Counted from the stretch's first letter, positions 14,802 to 24,669 are shown. The stretch is DNA of 64,000 bases from Pseudobutyrivibrio sp. (GCA_024684955.1 JAIKWH010000062.1:1-64000), one strand, 5' to 3'. Notes: generated from the sequence alone by a model not told the origin. Numbers and translations: made by a program.

Positions 14802-16484
14802 ATGTATAAGGATGAATATGAGCGTTGGCTTGCAGCAGACCTCCAGGATTGCGACCTAAAGCCAGAACTTAACAAAATAGCTGGCAATGATGAGGAGATC
14901 AAGGACAGATTTGCAGTAGCCCTTGCCTTTGGTACAGCTGGTCTGAGAGGAGTGCTTGGTGCTGGTACCAACAGAATGAATATTTACGTAGTGCGCCAGG
15001 CAACACAAGGTCTTGCAAACTGGGTAAAGACCCAGGGTGGCAACCAGACTGTGGCAATCTCTTATGACAGTCGTCTGAAAAGTGATGTTTTTGCAAAGAC
15101 AGCAGCCGGTGTTCTTGCTGCTAATGGCATTAATGTACGCATATATGATGCCCTTATGCCGGTCCCAGCTCTTTCATTTGCTACTCGCTATTACAAGTGC
15201 AATGCAGGAATTATGGTCACTGCATCACACAACCCAGCAAAATACAATGGATACAAGGCATATGGTCCTGATGGATGTCAGATGACTGACGATGCAGCAG
15301 CAATCGTTTATGCTGAAATCCAAAAGACAGACGTTCTCACAGGCGCAAAGGTTATGTCCTTTGCAGAGGGTGTGGAAAAGGGCCTAATCAAATTTGTTGG
15401 GGATGACTGCAAGGATGCTTTTTATGCAGCAATAGAGGACAGACAGGTTCGTCCAGGACTCTGCAAGAGTGCGGGACTCAAACTTGTTTATAGCCCTCTT
15501 AATGGTTCGGGACTTGTCCCTGTTACCAGAGTTTTAAATGATATTGGTATTACAGATATCACCATCGTTCCTGAGCAGGAATATCCAAACGGATACTTTA
15601 CAACTTGCTCATACCCAAATCCAGAGATTTTTGACGCTTTAAAACTTGGCCTTGAATTGGCTAAGGAAGAGGGCGCTGACTTGATGCTGGCAACAGACCC
15701 AGATGCAGACCGTGTTGGTATTGCTATGAAATGTCCAGATGGTTCTTATGAGTTGGTTTCTGGAAACGAAGTTGGTGTACTTTTGCTTGATTATATTGCA
15801 GCAGGCCGTATTGAAAAGGGTACTATGCCAAAGGATCCTGTTGCTGTAAAATCAATAGTTTCTACTCCACTTGCAGACGCAGTTGCTGAGCATTATGGAG
15901 TTGAGATGCGTTCAGTCCTCACCGGATTCAAGTGGATTGGAGACCAGATTGCAGGCCTTGAGGCAGCAGGACAGGTTGATAGATTTATCTTTGGATTTGA
16001 GGAGTCATACGGATATTTGGCCGGCCCATATGTCCGAGATAAGGATGCAGTTATTGGCTCAATGCTTATCTGCGAGATGGCTGCATATTACCGCAGCATT
16101 GGCAGCTCTTTAAAGCAGAGACTTGAGGAAATCTATAGAGAGTATGGCAGATACCTTAACAAGGTTGACTCGTTTGAGTTCCCAGGCCTTTCGGGCATGG
16201 ACACAATGGCAGGCATTATGTCTTCTCTCAGAGAAAACCCACCAGCAGACTTTGCAGGTATCAAGGTGTCTTCGGTTACAGACTACAAGAATACTGCAGA
16301 GACAGGTCTTCCTTCTGCAAATGTTCTTATCTACGGTCTTGAGAATGGATGCACAGTGGTGGTTAGACCTTCTGGTACAGAGCCAAAGATTAAGACATAT
16401 TTTACAACAAAGGGTAAGGACTTGGCTGAGGCTGAGGCCATGAAAGAAAAACTTGCTGATGCTCTAAAGCCTATTTTTAAATAA
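14802..16484 (+). CDS. phosphoglucomutase/phosphomannomutase
   Basis: 560 residues from ATG 14802 (an alternative ATG at 14793 lies only two bases after AAGGG; the family start MYKDEYERWL favours 14802). The alpha-D-phosphohexomutase signature is complete: phosphoserine loop TASHNPAKYNGYKAYG, metal loop ATDPDADRVG, sugar loop GFEESYGYL and phosphate loop RPSGTEPKIK. The length and sequence fit the long PgcA/PGM2 type that interconverts glucose 1- and 6-phosphate. It has its own promoter and terminator and stands just upstream of polysaccharide-modifying genes. Confidence 0.93.
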   Translation: MYKDEYERWLAADLQDCDLKPELNKIAGNDEEIKDRFAVALAFGTAGLRGVLGAGTNRMNIYVVRQATQGLANWVKTQGGNQTVAISYDSRLKSDVFAKTAAGVLAANGINVRIYDALMPVPALSFATRYYKCNAGIMVTASHNPAKYNGYKAYGPDGCQMTDDAAAIVYAEIQKTDVLTGAKVMSFAEGVEKGLIKFVGDDCKDAFYAAIEDRQVRPGLCKSAGLKLVYSPLNGSGLVPVTRVLNDIGITDITIVPEQEYPNGYFTTCSYPNPEIFDALKLGLELAKEEGADLMLATDPDADRVGIAMKCPDGSYELVSGNEVGVLLLDYIAAGRIEKGTMPKDPVAVKSIVSTPLADAVAEHYGVEMRSVLTGFKWIGDQIAGLEAAGQVDRFIFGFEESYGYLAGPYVRDKDAVIGSMLICEMAAYYRSIGSSLKQRLEEIYREYGRYLNKVDSFEFPGLSGMDTMAGIMSSLRENPPADFAGIKVSSVTDYKNTAETGLPSANVLIYGLENGCTVVVRPSGTEPKIKTYFTTKGKDLAEAEAMKEKLADALKPIFK

Positions 16485-16500
16485 TAGATTTAAATATGTG

Positions 16501-16541
16501 ACTAGCCGGTTAGGATTACAAGACTGCCGGCTAGTTTTTTT
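16501..16541 (+). terminator. intrinsic terminator
   Basis: Stem ACTAGCCGG / CCGGCTAGT with a 17-base loop, followed by seven T. Confidence 0.92.
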
Positions 16542-16550
16542 ATATAAAAA

Positions 16551-16578
16551 TTGTATTTGTGCGTCAATAAAGTATAAT
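16551..16578 (+). promoter_or_regulatory. sigma-A promoter of O-acetylation operon
   Basis: TTGTAT (16551-16556), 16-base spacer, TATAAT (16573-16578). All genes from 16616 to 21972 follow on the same strand with short gaps and no terminator between them. Confidence 0.78.
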
Positions 16579-16615
16579 AAATGTATTGAAAAACAGACTA
16601 TGGGAGGATTATGTT

Positions 16616-17005
16616 ATGGCAAACATATTATGGCATGATAGAAAAAGATACTTTGGACTGCCTATTAGTTTTACAAAATATAGTATGAGCGAGGACAGAC
16701 TTTTTATTGAGACAGGTTTTTTTAATCTGGAACAAAACGAGGTTCGCTTGTATAGAATTTTGGACGTGCAGCTAAAGCGATCTTTGGGTCAGAGGATTTT
16801 TGGCGTAGGCTCTATTATTATTCATTCATCTGATAGAAGTCTCGGTGACTTTGAAATCAGAAATATTAAACATTCTGCTAATGTAAAGGAAATGATTTCT
16901 GTGCAGGTTGAGCAGCAGCGTGAGGCTAAGAGGGTAGTTGGCCGTGAGTACATGGGTGACGATATCGACCTGGATGGTGACGAAGCAAGCAATGAGGGTA
17001 TGTAA
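16616..17005 (+). CDS. bacterial PH-domain protein
   Basis: Start placed at ATG 16616, eight bases after GGGAGG (the track TTG at 16586 lies before this site). The 129-residue protein has one bacterial PH-like (bPH2/YdbS-T type) domain, with the pattern TKYSMSEDRLFIETGFFNLEQNEVRLYRI followed by GVGSIIIHSSD. There is no membrane segment. The last about 30 residues are acidic. It starts the operon of acyltransferase genes; its role there is unknown. Confidence 0.75.
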   Translation: MANILWHDRKRYFGLPISFTKYSMSEDRLFIETGFFNLEQNEVRLYRILDVQLKRSLGQRIFGVGSIIIHSSDRSLGDFEIRNIKHSANVKEMISVQVEQQREAKRVVGREYMGDDIDLDGDEASNEGM

Positions 17006-17011
17006 TTTTTA

Positions 17012-18109
17012 ATGAGTAGTACTAAGAAAAAAAACGGGCGAGTGGAAATGTTAAGATTTCTATTCGCCCTTGCAATTTTATTTTTTCACATTCATAAGAG
17101 ATTTGCTGTTGGAGGTAATGTCAGCATAGGCAATACCGGTATATATGTTTTTAATCATGGCTACATTGGAGTGGAATTTTTCTTTCTTGTTTCCGGATAT
17201 TTGCTGGCTGCAGGTGCCTACGCTAAAAGAGAGATTCCAACCACTTTGATAGGGACAGAAAATGCAAAGATGATGTGGAAGAAGGTTAAGAATATTTTTC
17301 CGTATCATTTGTTTGCAATGATTATTACTATTGCTGTAAATGCCTACTTTTTAAAGGAGACAGCAAAAGAAAGATTCTATTATGTATTAGACTCTTGGGC
17401 ATCAGTACTTTTCTTGCAGGTATTTGGATTTGATTCTACGTGGGTAAATAAGTTGACATGGTATCTAGATGTTTGGCTTATGGTTACCTTTATTTTCTAT
17501 TATTTCTTGCGCAAACACTATGACACCTTTGCCAAGATAGTTTGCCCACTTTTGGCTCTTTTTGTTTTGGGATTTTTGGCCCACCAGTATGGTAGCCTGG
17601 CAGATATAGATGAGTGGTCAGCCCTCTTTTACAAGTGCTTCCTCAGGGGTATGTCGGAAATGGCCTTGGGATGTAGTGCCTACAGTATTACCAGGGCATT
17701 AAACAAAGTAAACTTTAGCCAGTCTGGCAAAAAAGTTATGGCAGGCCTTGAGATACTTTGCTACATATTAGTCTTTATCTATGCTGTAACAGGCCTTGAC
17801 CCAAAGTATTCTTTCCTGGCATTGCTTGTAATGTTTGTGGGAGTGATAATTACATTCTCAGAGGTAAACCCTTGCCACAGGGTATTTGATCATGAGATAT
17901 TCTCTTGGATGGGTAAGATGTCTTTGCTGATTTATTTAAATCAGTTTTATGCTATTAGACTTGTACAAGAAATTAATACAGATATGGGATTCTGGGGCAA
18001 GTTCTTATTTAGTTGCATTTTTACCTTTATAGGTGCACTTATTTGTAATTTGGTGGTTTCTTGGTTTAACAAACACCATCCATTTAGAAAACTAATGTTG
18101 GCACAATAA
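17012..18109 (+). CDS. acyltransferase 3 family membrane protein
   Basis: 365 residues with about ten hydrophobic segments. The N-terminus (RVEMLRFLFALAILFFHIHKRF) carries the conserved Arg and His of acyltransferase 3 / O-acetyltransferase proteins, and GVEFFFLVSGYLLA is the second family motif. Such proteins move acyl groups, commonly acetyl, to sugars of surface polymers. It precedes an MBOAT gene by 18 bases. The acceptor polymer is unknown. Confidence 0.88.
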   Translation: MSSTKKKNGRVEMLRFLFALAILFFHIHKRFAVGGNVSIGNTGIYVFNHGYIGVEFFFLVSGYLLAAGAYAKREIPTTLIGTENAKMMWKKVKNIFPYHLFAMIITIAVNAYFLKETAKERFYYVLDSWASVLFLQVFGFDSTWVNKLTWYLDVWLMVTFIFYYFLRKHYDTFAKIVCPLLALFVLGFLAHQYGSLADIDEWSALFYKCFLRGMSEMALGCSAYSITRALNKVNFSQSGKKVMAGLEILCYILVFIYAVTGLDPKYSFLALLVMFVGVIITFSEVNPCHRVFDHEIFSWMGKMSLLIYLNQFYAIRLVQEINTDMGFWGKFLFSCIFTFIGALICNLVVSWFNKHHPFRKLMLAQ

Positions 18110-18127
18110 TTTTTATGGGAGAATAAA

Positions 18128-19594
18128 TTGGTATTCAGTTCTCTGGTTTTCTGCACTATATTTTTGCCGATATGCCTTTTGGTCTACTATGGCCTCCCTA
18201 GGCTTGTCTCTGGCAGTTTAGAAAGCAGAATAAACTTATCTAATTACATACTCTTGATATTCAGTTTGGTATTTTATGCTTTTGGCGGTGTAAAATACCT
18301 GCTTTTGATAGGCCTTGTTATTACAGTAAACTGGTGTGGCGGATTTTTGGTGTCGGCAGAAAGGCATGGCCTTGCTGTCAGGCGCCTTGGTTTGATTGCC
18401 ACAATTTTTATAGACTTAGGCCTCTTATTTTTCTTTAAATATTTCAATTTCTTTATAGCAAGTATTGAGAATATTTTCTTTGCCGGTGATTTGGATAAGG
18501 CTGAGAGGATTCAGGGACTTCTTTTGGGAAATAGCACAGGAGAACTTGGCATCCCTCAGATTGTTTTGCCTGTAGGAATTTCTTTCTTTACATTTCAGGC
18601 CCTTTCTTATGTCATTGATGTATACAAGGGTCAGGGAAATATCCAATACAATTTGGCATTTTTCGCCCTTTACATATCTTGCTTCCCACAACTGATAGCA
18701 GGACCTATTGTCCACTACAAAGATGTGGCAGGGCAAATCAGTGATAGGATGGTAGGGTCATATGAGTTTGTCCAGGGTATTAAAAGATTTTGCTTTGGCC
18801 TGGGCAAAAAGGTGCTTATCGCCAATAATTTGGCCCTCATTGCAGACAGGGTCTGGGATAGCGATTTGGCAAGCCTTGATGCTGGCTCTGCTTGGCTAGG
18901 GGCAATATGCTACACATTTCAGATTTACTATGACTTTAGCGGATACTCTGACATGGCCATAGGGCTTGGCAAAATGTTTGGCTTTGATTTCAAGGAAAAC
19001 TTTAACCATCCATACAGGGCAGAATCTGTCAGGGATTTTTGGAGACGTTGGCACATTTCCCTGTCCACATGGTTTAGGGATTATTTATATATACCCTTAG
19101 GTGGCAGCAGGTGCTCATTAAAGAGGACTTGTCTAAACCTTTTTATAGTATTTTTGCTGACAGGAATATGGCACGGAGCTAATTGGACTTTCTTAGTCTG
19201 GGGCCTTGTCTATGGGCTTCTTTCTATATTCGAGAGAATTTGGTTTGGAAAAATCTTGGAGAAAAATCCTGTTAAATTCTTAAATAGACTTTTAGTATTT
19301 ATAGTGGTTACCATCCTTTGGGTAGTATTTAGGGCTCCTAATATTATGGCGGCAGGCCTTTATGTCTCAAGGATGTTTGTAGGCGGATTTAAAATTATGA
19401 ATATTCTCCAATATCTATCAGGCCTTGGCATTATCACAATTCTTGCTGCAGCCCTCTTTGGTGGATTTGTTCAGGCCCATATGAGCGTAAAGGCCCTAAA
19501 GGGAAATGCCTTTATCTGCCTATTTATTCTTTTGATTAGTTTGCTGTTTTTAGTTAACGGCACTTATAATCCGTTTATTTATTATCAGTTCTAG
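18128..19594 (+). CDS. MBOAT family O-acyltransferase (AlgI/DltB-like)
   Basis: 488 residues starting at TTG, six bases after GGGAG. It has about 10-12 membrane segments, the signature FWRRWHISLSTWFRDYLYIPLGG (about 300-322) and the catalytic His in IWHGANWTFLVWG (about 341). AlgI-like MBOATs carry acetyl across the membrane to partner transferases. The next two genes encode extracellular SGNH-type proteins that could be those partners. No alginate genes are present, so another surface polysaccharide is the likely acceptor. Confidence 0.93.
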   Translation: MVFSSLVFCTIFLPICLLVYYGLPRLVSGSLESRINLSNYILLIFSLVFYAFGGVKYLLLIGLVITVNWCGGFLVSAERHGLAVRRLGLIATIFIDLGLLFFFKYFNFFIASIENIFFAGDLDKAERIQGLLLGNSTGELGIPQIVLPVGISFFTFQALSYVIDVYKGQGNIQYNLAFFALYISCFPQLIAGPIVHYKDVAGQISDRMVGSYEFVQGIKRFCFGLGKKVLIANNLALIADRVWDSDLASLDAGSAWLGAICYTFQIYYDFSGYSDMAIGLGKMFGFDFKENFNHPYRAESVRDFWRRWHISLSTWFRDYLYIPLGGSRCSLKRTCLNLFIVFLLTGIWHGANWTFLVWGLVYGLLSIFERIWFGKILEKNPVKFLNRLLVFIVVTILWVVFRAPNIMAAGLYVSRMFVGGFKIMNILQYLSGLGIITILAAALFGGFVQAHMSVKALKGNAFICLFILLISLLFLVNGTYNPFIYYQF

Positions 19595-19604
19595 GAAGGT
19601 AGAT

Positions 19605-20888
19605 ATGAGATTTACAAACATAAAAAATAAAATCTTCATATTGTGTTTTCTTGGGATACTTGTGTCTCCTTGGGTTTTAGGAGGACTCACTAGGCTCTTT
19701 GCAGGTGACTTTTATACAAAGGTTTCTGTAGTAGAGACTGAAAAGCGAGAACTTACAGAGATTGACTGGAAAAACTTGCTTAACACGGGGGAGAGTATTT
19801 CTGGATTTATCGACGATAGGATTCCTTTTAGATATAGCTTTATTTCTTTATACAAGGCAGGGGTAGACAAACTGGAGAATGTGTACCAGCTTGGGGCAGA
19901 TGCCATAGGGCAAAAGTTTTACAAGCCTGAGACAAAAATGAAATCTACCCAGGTGATGGAAGAGGCGTCAAAGACTGTCATTGGTATTATCAAGGGCCAG
20001 GAGGAGGCAGAGGCTGCGGCTAGAGATGCCAATTATTTTGCCCTGAGGACCTATCAAGATGTTATTATTGCAAGAGATGGCTGGCTCTTCTTATATGGAG
20101 AGAATGAGTATGATTGCTTTGTGGGAAATAATATTCTCACGGAGGAGGAAAAGGCCCACTACGCAGATTTGGTTAATCAATTATATGATTTGTGTCAGGC
20201 TAAGGGCAAGGAACTCTATATCTATATTGCCCCAAACAAGTCTCAAGTATACTACCAGTACATGCCGACAGTTGAGATTGTAAACGGTTATAAAAGAGAG
20301 CAGCAATTGTATGCCTATATGCAGGAATATTCGAAGGCACCTTATATCTATCCACTCTTGGAGGAAATGACGGCTGCAAATTATTATCAGGTGTATTACA
20401 AGTATGATTCCCACTGGAACCATCTTGGAGGATTGTATGGAGCAAACGCCCTGTATCAGGCTATGGGTATTGAGCAGACAGAGCCGGCCGCTTGGATTAC
20501 AGGTACTGCTGATGCAGACAAGTACGAACTCTACACATACATGGGAATCCCAGACGACAAGGTTACCCATGATGATTTGGAATATATAGTGGACTATAGA
20601 CCGGAGGTTACAGTGGCTGGTATGGAGGATCCTGAGGCCATGATAGTCCACACAGAAAGTGATGGAGCCAATAATAAGAGGCTCTGCCTCATCGGGGATA
20701 GTTTTAGGGTAAATATGGATCCATACCTGGCAAAGGACTTTACAAACTGTACCTTCGTCCATAGGGACTATATGAGCGAGGTAAAACCGGACATTATTAA
20801 TTCTGATGTGATAGTTATAGAGGCTGTTGAAAGATACGATTACGAAGCCTTTAACACAGTACAGAGGGTTATAAATATTTTAAAATAG
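19605..20888 (+). CDS. DHHW / AlgX-AlgJ-like SGNH acetyltransferase
   Basis: 427 residues with an N-terminal membrane anchor (about 9-29). The sequence shows the DHHW-type features: FIDDRIPFRYSF (about 66-77), YIYIAPNKSQVYY (about 206-218), YKYDSHWNHLGG with the catalytic Asp-His pair (about 265-276) and CLIGDSF with the nucleophile Ser (about 362-368). It is predicted to act outside the membrane, passing acetyl groups delivered by the MBOAT encoded 10 bases upstream to a polysaccharide. Confidence 0.88.
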   Translation: MRFTNIKNKIFILCFLGILVSPWVLGGLTRLFAGDFYTKVSVVETEKRELTEIDWKNLLNTGESISGFIDDRIPFRYSFISLYKAGVDKLENVYQLGADAIGQKFYKPETKMKSTQVMEEASKTVIGIIKGQEEAEAAARDANYFALRTYQDVIIARDGWLFLYGENEYDCFVGNNILTEEEKAHYADLVNQLYDLCQAKGKELYIYIAPNKSQVYYQYMPTVEIVNGYKREQQLYAYMQEYSKAPYIYPLLEEMTAANYYQVYYKYDSHWNHLGGLYGANALYQAMGIEQTEPAAWITGTADADKYELYTYMGIPDDKVTHDDLEYIVDYRPEVTVAGMEDPEAMIVHTESDGANNKRLCLIGDSFRVNMDPYLAKDFTNCTFVHRDYMSEVKPDIINSDVIVIEAVERYDYEAFNTVQRVINILK

Positions 20889-20901
20889 AAGGAGATTTAT
20901 T

Positions 20902-21972
20902 TTGAGAAAGGCACTATTAGTTTTTTTATGGGTATCTCTAATTGGTCTTGTTATTGCCTTTGGATGCTTGATTGTATATCAGAACAAGCAGGAGGCAGCA
21001 GCACTTGCTGAGCAGGAAAGAATTGAGAGGGAAGCAAAACTGGAGGCAGAGAAAAAGGCCCAGGAAGAAGAAAAAAAAGAAGAAGAGGAAGAAGAGTCAA
21101 ATCTGGACGAGAATGGCTATTCGTATACAGACCTGGAGGCAAGTTTTTATGCACTAGATAAAGCCACAGTTAGGGAATTGCCTAATGATACTGGAGAGAT
21201 TATAGGTACTCTTTCAATTAATTCTACGGTGCAGGTTGTGGCTGTATGTGACCAGACTGATTATTACAAGATAAAGATTAACGGTGACTATGGCTATATT
21301 AGCCCAGAGGATGTGTCCGCTGATTATAATGATATTCCCCTTCCAATTCCAAGGGATATAACAATTCCATCTGCCAGCAAGGACATTCTCTTTATTGGAA
21401 ATTCTATCACCCTATACCCGGCAACAGAGGACTGGTGGGGCAGTGGCTGGGGCTGTGGTGCCACAACACCAGAAAATGACTATGTACATTTGACAGTTGC
21501 TCAAAAAGGATATGGATCCTTTGATTATATGTCTATGAGGTCTTGGGAGTTTTCCAACACTAGGAATTATGAGTTAGATGACTTAGACCCATATATCACA
21601 AATTATCAGTATGGCACAATTGTCATAGAGTTAGGCGAAAATGTTAAGGGGCATGAGAAGCATTTTGAATCAGATCTTAAGGATATGATTACATATATTA
21701 AGACCTACAATCCAAGTGCAAGAATTGTGATGTTAGATAATTTCTGGAAATATGACAGCATAATATCTACTAAAAAATCAGTGGCATCAGCAATGGGATG
21801 TACTTATGTAAGTCTTGCAGATATCCAGGGAGTGGCTGCATACCAGTTGCAAGAGGGTGAAACATTCACCACTTTGGATGGCAGGTCCTATACCATTGGA
21901 TCATTTTTGGCAGGACATCCTAATGACGCCGGATTTGCCGCCATCGCACAACATTTAGTTGCTGCCTTATAA
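20902..21972 (+). CDS. anchored SH3b + SGNH/GDSL hydrolase
   Basis: 356 residues starting at TTG seven bases after AAGGAG. In order: membrane anchor (about 5-27), a Glu/Lys-rich coiled-coil linker (about 30-66), a bacterial SH3 domain (about 82-135; TVRELPNDTGEIIG) and an SGNH/GDSL domain with block I IGNSIT (about 170) and block V GHPNDAGFAAIA (about 338). The SH3b domain would bind the cell wall. It may remove or transfer acetyl groups on the polymer modified by the three preceding genes. It ends the operon. Confidence 0.85.
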   Translation: MRKALLVFLWVSLIGLVIAFGCLIVYQNKQEAAALAEQERIEREAKLEAEKKAQEEEKKEEEEEESNLDENGYSYTDLEASFYALDKATVRELPNDTGEIIGTLSINSTVQVVAVCDQTDYYKIKINGDYGYISPEDVSADYNDIPLPIPRDITIPSASKDILFIGNSITLYPATEDWWGSGWGCGATTPENDYVHLTVAQKGYGSFDYMSMRSWEFSNTRNYELDDLDPYITNYQYGTIVIELGENVKGHEKHFESDLKDMITYIKTYNPSARIVMLDNFWKYDSIISTKKSVASAMGCTYVSLADIQGVAAYQLQEGETFTTLDGRSYTIGSFLAGHPNDAGFAAIAQHLVAAL

Positions 21973-22020
21973 ACAACTAGAGGAAAAGTGATATTCAAGA
22001 AGAAAAGGAATAGAATATAT

Positions 22021-22053
22021 AAAGGCCACGGCTAATGCCGTGGCCTTTGTTTT
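22021..22053. terminator. bidirectional terminator
   Basis: Perfect 12-bp stem AAAGGCCACGGC-taat-GCCGTGGCCTTT. The T tract (GTTTT) on the plus side ends the O-acetylation operon; on the minus side it lies just after glmS. Confidence 0.9.
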
Positions 22054-22061
22054 AAGGAATA

Positions 22062-23882
22062 TTATTCAACTGTAACTGACTTTGCAAGGTTACGTGGCTG
22101 GTCTGGATTGTTGCCCTTGCCAAGAGATGTGTAGTAAGCAAGAATCTGAAGGATAACTGCTGATTCAAATACTGTAAGCTCATCTCTGACAGCTGGCAGT
22201 GAGAAGTGTACATCACAGATTGTATTATCTGTAATGACCTTGTCCTTGCTGAGAAGGATTACATAAGCTCCTCTAGCCTTTACCTCGCGGATGTTTGAAA
22301 CAACCTTGCCGTATACATTCTGCTGGGTAGCGATTGCAATAACAGGAGTACCGTCTGTAATAAGTGAGATAGTACCATGCTTTAATTCGCCGGCAGCATA
22401 TGCCTCAGCGTGAATGTATGAAATCTCTTTAAGCTTGAGAGCACCCTCCATTGATAGAGAGTAGTCAAGACCACGGCCGATAAAGAAGGCGTCTGTTGCA
22501 TTTGCCATTCTGTCAGCCTGGCGAGCAATCTTATCCTCCTGGTTAAGAAGCTCCTCAACCATTGAAGGAATATTTCTAAGGTCAGAGATAAAGTCTCTAA
22601 CATCTGCTTCGTTTAATGAATTGTTTACAAGTCCAAGTTTGCAAGCGACCAGGTAAAGAACAGCAACCTGTACTGAGTATGCCTTTGTAGATGCAACAGC
22701 AATTTCGGGACCGCCATGTGTATAGAGAACATGGTGGCTCTCTCTAGCGATACTTGAACCCTTTACGTTTACAATAGAAAGAGTTCTGTCTGTATATTGT
22801 TTGGCAAGTTTGAGAGCCTCAAGAGTATCAATGGTCTCGCCTGACTGAGATGCAACAATAACAAGAGTGTCTTTGCTGATTGTAGGCCTCTCATATCTAA
22901 ACTCTGATGCGATAGCAACAGTGACAGGAATGCCGAGCTTGTTTCTGATGAAAGCACCGCCAACATTACCAGCGTACATAGCAGTACCGCAGGCAATGAT
23001 TGTAATATCTTTTACTCCTGCAAAAAGTGAATCAGGAACCTCATCTGCAGAAAAATCTGGAAGGAGGTCTGAAATTCTAGGGTTAATTGTATTGGCAAGG
23101 GCTGTAGGCTCCTCGTGGATTTCCTTAATCATGAAATATGGGTAACCACCCTTTTGAGCAGTGGTAACATCCCAATCAACTGTCATGAATTCTGGCTCAA
23201 CAGCCTGTCCGCTAAGGTTCTCCAAGAAAATTCCATCTTCTTTCATAGTGAGAAGGTGATATTCTGGAAGAACGAAGTATCTGTTGGTGTATTCTATAAA
23301 GGCTGTGATATCAGAAGCGATAAAAGCGCCTGCGCCGGCAGCGTATGAAGCAACCATAGGGCTGACGTTTCTGATGGCGTAAACCTCTCCAGGATGACCC
23401 TTGAAAAGTACGCAGAATGCAAATGCACCCTTTAATTCCTTAACAGCTGCCTTGATGGCTTCCTTTGGATCTCCATCGTAATGAGCATCAATAACTGCAG
23501 CAGCAATCTCTGAATCAGTATCAGATTTAAGCTGGCCTTTAAGATTATATTTCTCAATGAGCTCGTGATAGTTCTCAATGATACCATTGTGAATTAATGT
23601 AACGTTACCGAACTTGTGAGGGTGAGCATTGGCGTTGGTAACTCCGCCGTGGGTAGCCCATCTTGTGTGACCTATACCGCAGGTTGAGTTGTTTTCCTCG
23701 TCACAGATTGCACGAAGATCGTCTACCTTGCCAGCAGTCTTTCTGATAGAAACATGGCTGCCGTTGTCCTTGAAGAAGGCGATACCAGCACTATCATATC
23801 CTCTGTACTCCAACTTCTGTAAACCGTCCAAAAGAATGTTTTGAGCCTCCTTTGAACCGGTGAATCCAATAATTCCACACAT
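22062..23882 (-). CDS. glmS: glutamine--fructose-6-phosphate aminotransferase
   Basis: 606 residues, full length. The N-terminal glutaminase domain starts with Cys2 (MCGIIGFTG), and GHTRWATHG, NGIIENY and SDTDSE are visible. Two SIS isomerase domains follow (CGTAMYAG, ASQSGETIDTLEAL, STKAYSVQ), ending in AKSVTVE. It makes glucosamine 6-phosphate for wall synthesis. It lies 22 bases downstream of a DeoR-family gene on the same strand, so it is probably in that regulator's transcript. No glmS ribozyme fits in the 22-base gap. Confidence 0.97.
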   Translation of the reverse strand: MCGIIGFTGSKEAQNILLDGLQKLEYRGYDSAGIAFFKDNGSHVSIRKTAGKVDDLRAICDEENNSTCGIGHTRWATHGGVTNANAHPHKFGNVTLIHNGIIENYHELIEKYNLKGQLKSDTDSEIAAAVIDAHYDGDPKEAIKAAVKELKGAFAFCVLFKGHPGEVYAIRNVSPMVASYAAGAGAFIASDITAFIEYTNRYFVLPEYHLLTMKEDGIFLENLSGQAVEPEFMTVDWDVTTAQKGGYPYFMIKEIHEEPTALANTINPRISDLLPDFSADEVPDSLFAGVKDITIIACGTAMYAGNVGGAFIRNKLGIPVTVAIASEFRYERPTISKDTLVIVASQSGETIDTLEALKLAKQYTDRTLSIVNVKGSSIARESHHVLYTHGGPEIAVASTKAYSVQVAVLYLVACKLGLVNNSLNEADVRDFISDLRNIPSMVEELLNQEDKIARQADRMANATDAFFIGRGLDYSLSMEGALKLKEISYIHAEAYAAGELKHGTISLITDGTPVIAIATQQNVYGKVVSNIREVKARGAYVILLSKDKVITDNTICDVHFSLPAVRDELTVFESAVILQILAYYTSLGKGNNPDQPRNLAKSVTVE

Positions 23883-23904
23883 AAAATTCTTTTCCTTTCA
23901 AAAC

Positions 23905-24669
23905 TTACTTTTTAGCAATGATGATGGAAGTTGCATCTCCGATGTCTTCTCTGAGTTTTTGCTCAGCATCACCAGATGTTATTATACCATCTAATTCGCT
24001 CCAAAAGGCATATCTAAAATGAGAAGTTGAAATGCTCTTTGAAGCATCAGCTACAACGTAACTGCGTGAACTAATTTGCATGGCGTGGCTTTTGATTGTA
24101 GCCTCCTCATAACGAAGGGAAGATGGACCTCCCATGCCAAAGAAACCATCTGAACCAAGGAAAGCAATGTCCGCATGTACATTGTCAAGCATATCCAGAG
24201 CCCACCCACCGATAAGCGCCTTGTTACTCCTTCTGATCCTGCCTCCCAGGAGGAAAACATCATTGTCAGAGTCCGCTAAAATGCCAGCAGTGAGAACCGA
24301 GTTAGTGAAAATGGTCAGTCCGGATTTGAGAAGTAGTTGCCTTGCGATTGCATTTGTTGTGCTGCCGGTGTCAAGGAATATGGTGTCATGGTCGTGAATC
24401 ATTGACACGGCTGTAACTGCAATTGCAGTCTTGTCCTCAGGATGAACAAATTCCTTTTCATCCAAAGTTTTCTCCACCACATTTGTCTTGGAAATGGCAC
24501 CACCGTGATTTTTTTCAGCCAGACCAAGTTCCTCTAAATAGATAATGTCCTTTCTGACTGTCTCGGTGGAAACAGAAAATCTTTCTGCTATATCTCCAAC
24601 TTTAATACTGCCTTCTTGTAAAAGTATTTGTGCTATTTTGTTTCGTCTGTCGGCGGTTAATTCTGCCAT
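23905..24669 (-). CDS. DeoR family transcriptional regulator
   Basis: 254 residues. The N-terminal HTH (KVGDIAERFSVSTETVRKDIIYLEELGLAEKNHGGA, about 22-58) is the DeoR signature; the C-terminal DeoRC sensor part shows FLDTGSTTNAIA and LLGGRIRRS. Such regulators sense phosphorylated sugars. GGAGGG lies eight bases before the ATG. It is divergent from the two PTS genes and precedes glmS on its own strand, so it probably controls both sides. Confidence 0.92.
   Translation of the reverse strand: MAELTADRRNKIAQILLQEGSIKVGDIAERFSVSTETVRKDIIYLEELGLAEKNHGGAISKTNVVEKTLDEKEFVHPEDKTAIAVTAVSMIHDHDTIFLDTGSTTNAIARQLLLKSGLTIFTNSVLTAGILADSDNDVFLLGGRIRRSNKALIGGWALDMLDNVHADIAFLGSDGFFGMGGPSSLRYEEATIKSHAMQISSRSYVVADASKSISTSHFRYAFWSELDGIITSGDAEQKLREDIGDATSIIIAKK

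Noticed and set aside
20181-20762. 193-residue minus-strand ORF inside the DHHW gene
   Set aside because: Shadow of the plus-strand coding sequence, which has clear family motifs.
23883-24669. glmS ribozyme upstream of glmS
   Set aside because: Only 22 bases separate glmS from the DeoR gene, and no ribozyme core is visible; control through DeoR is more likely.
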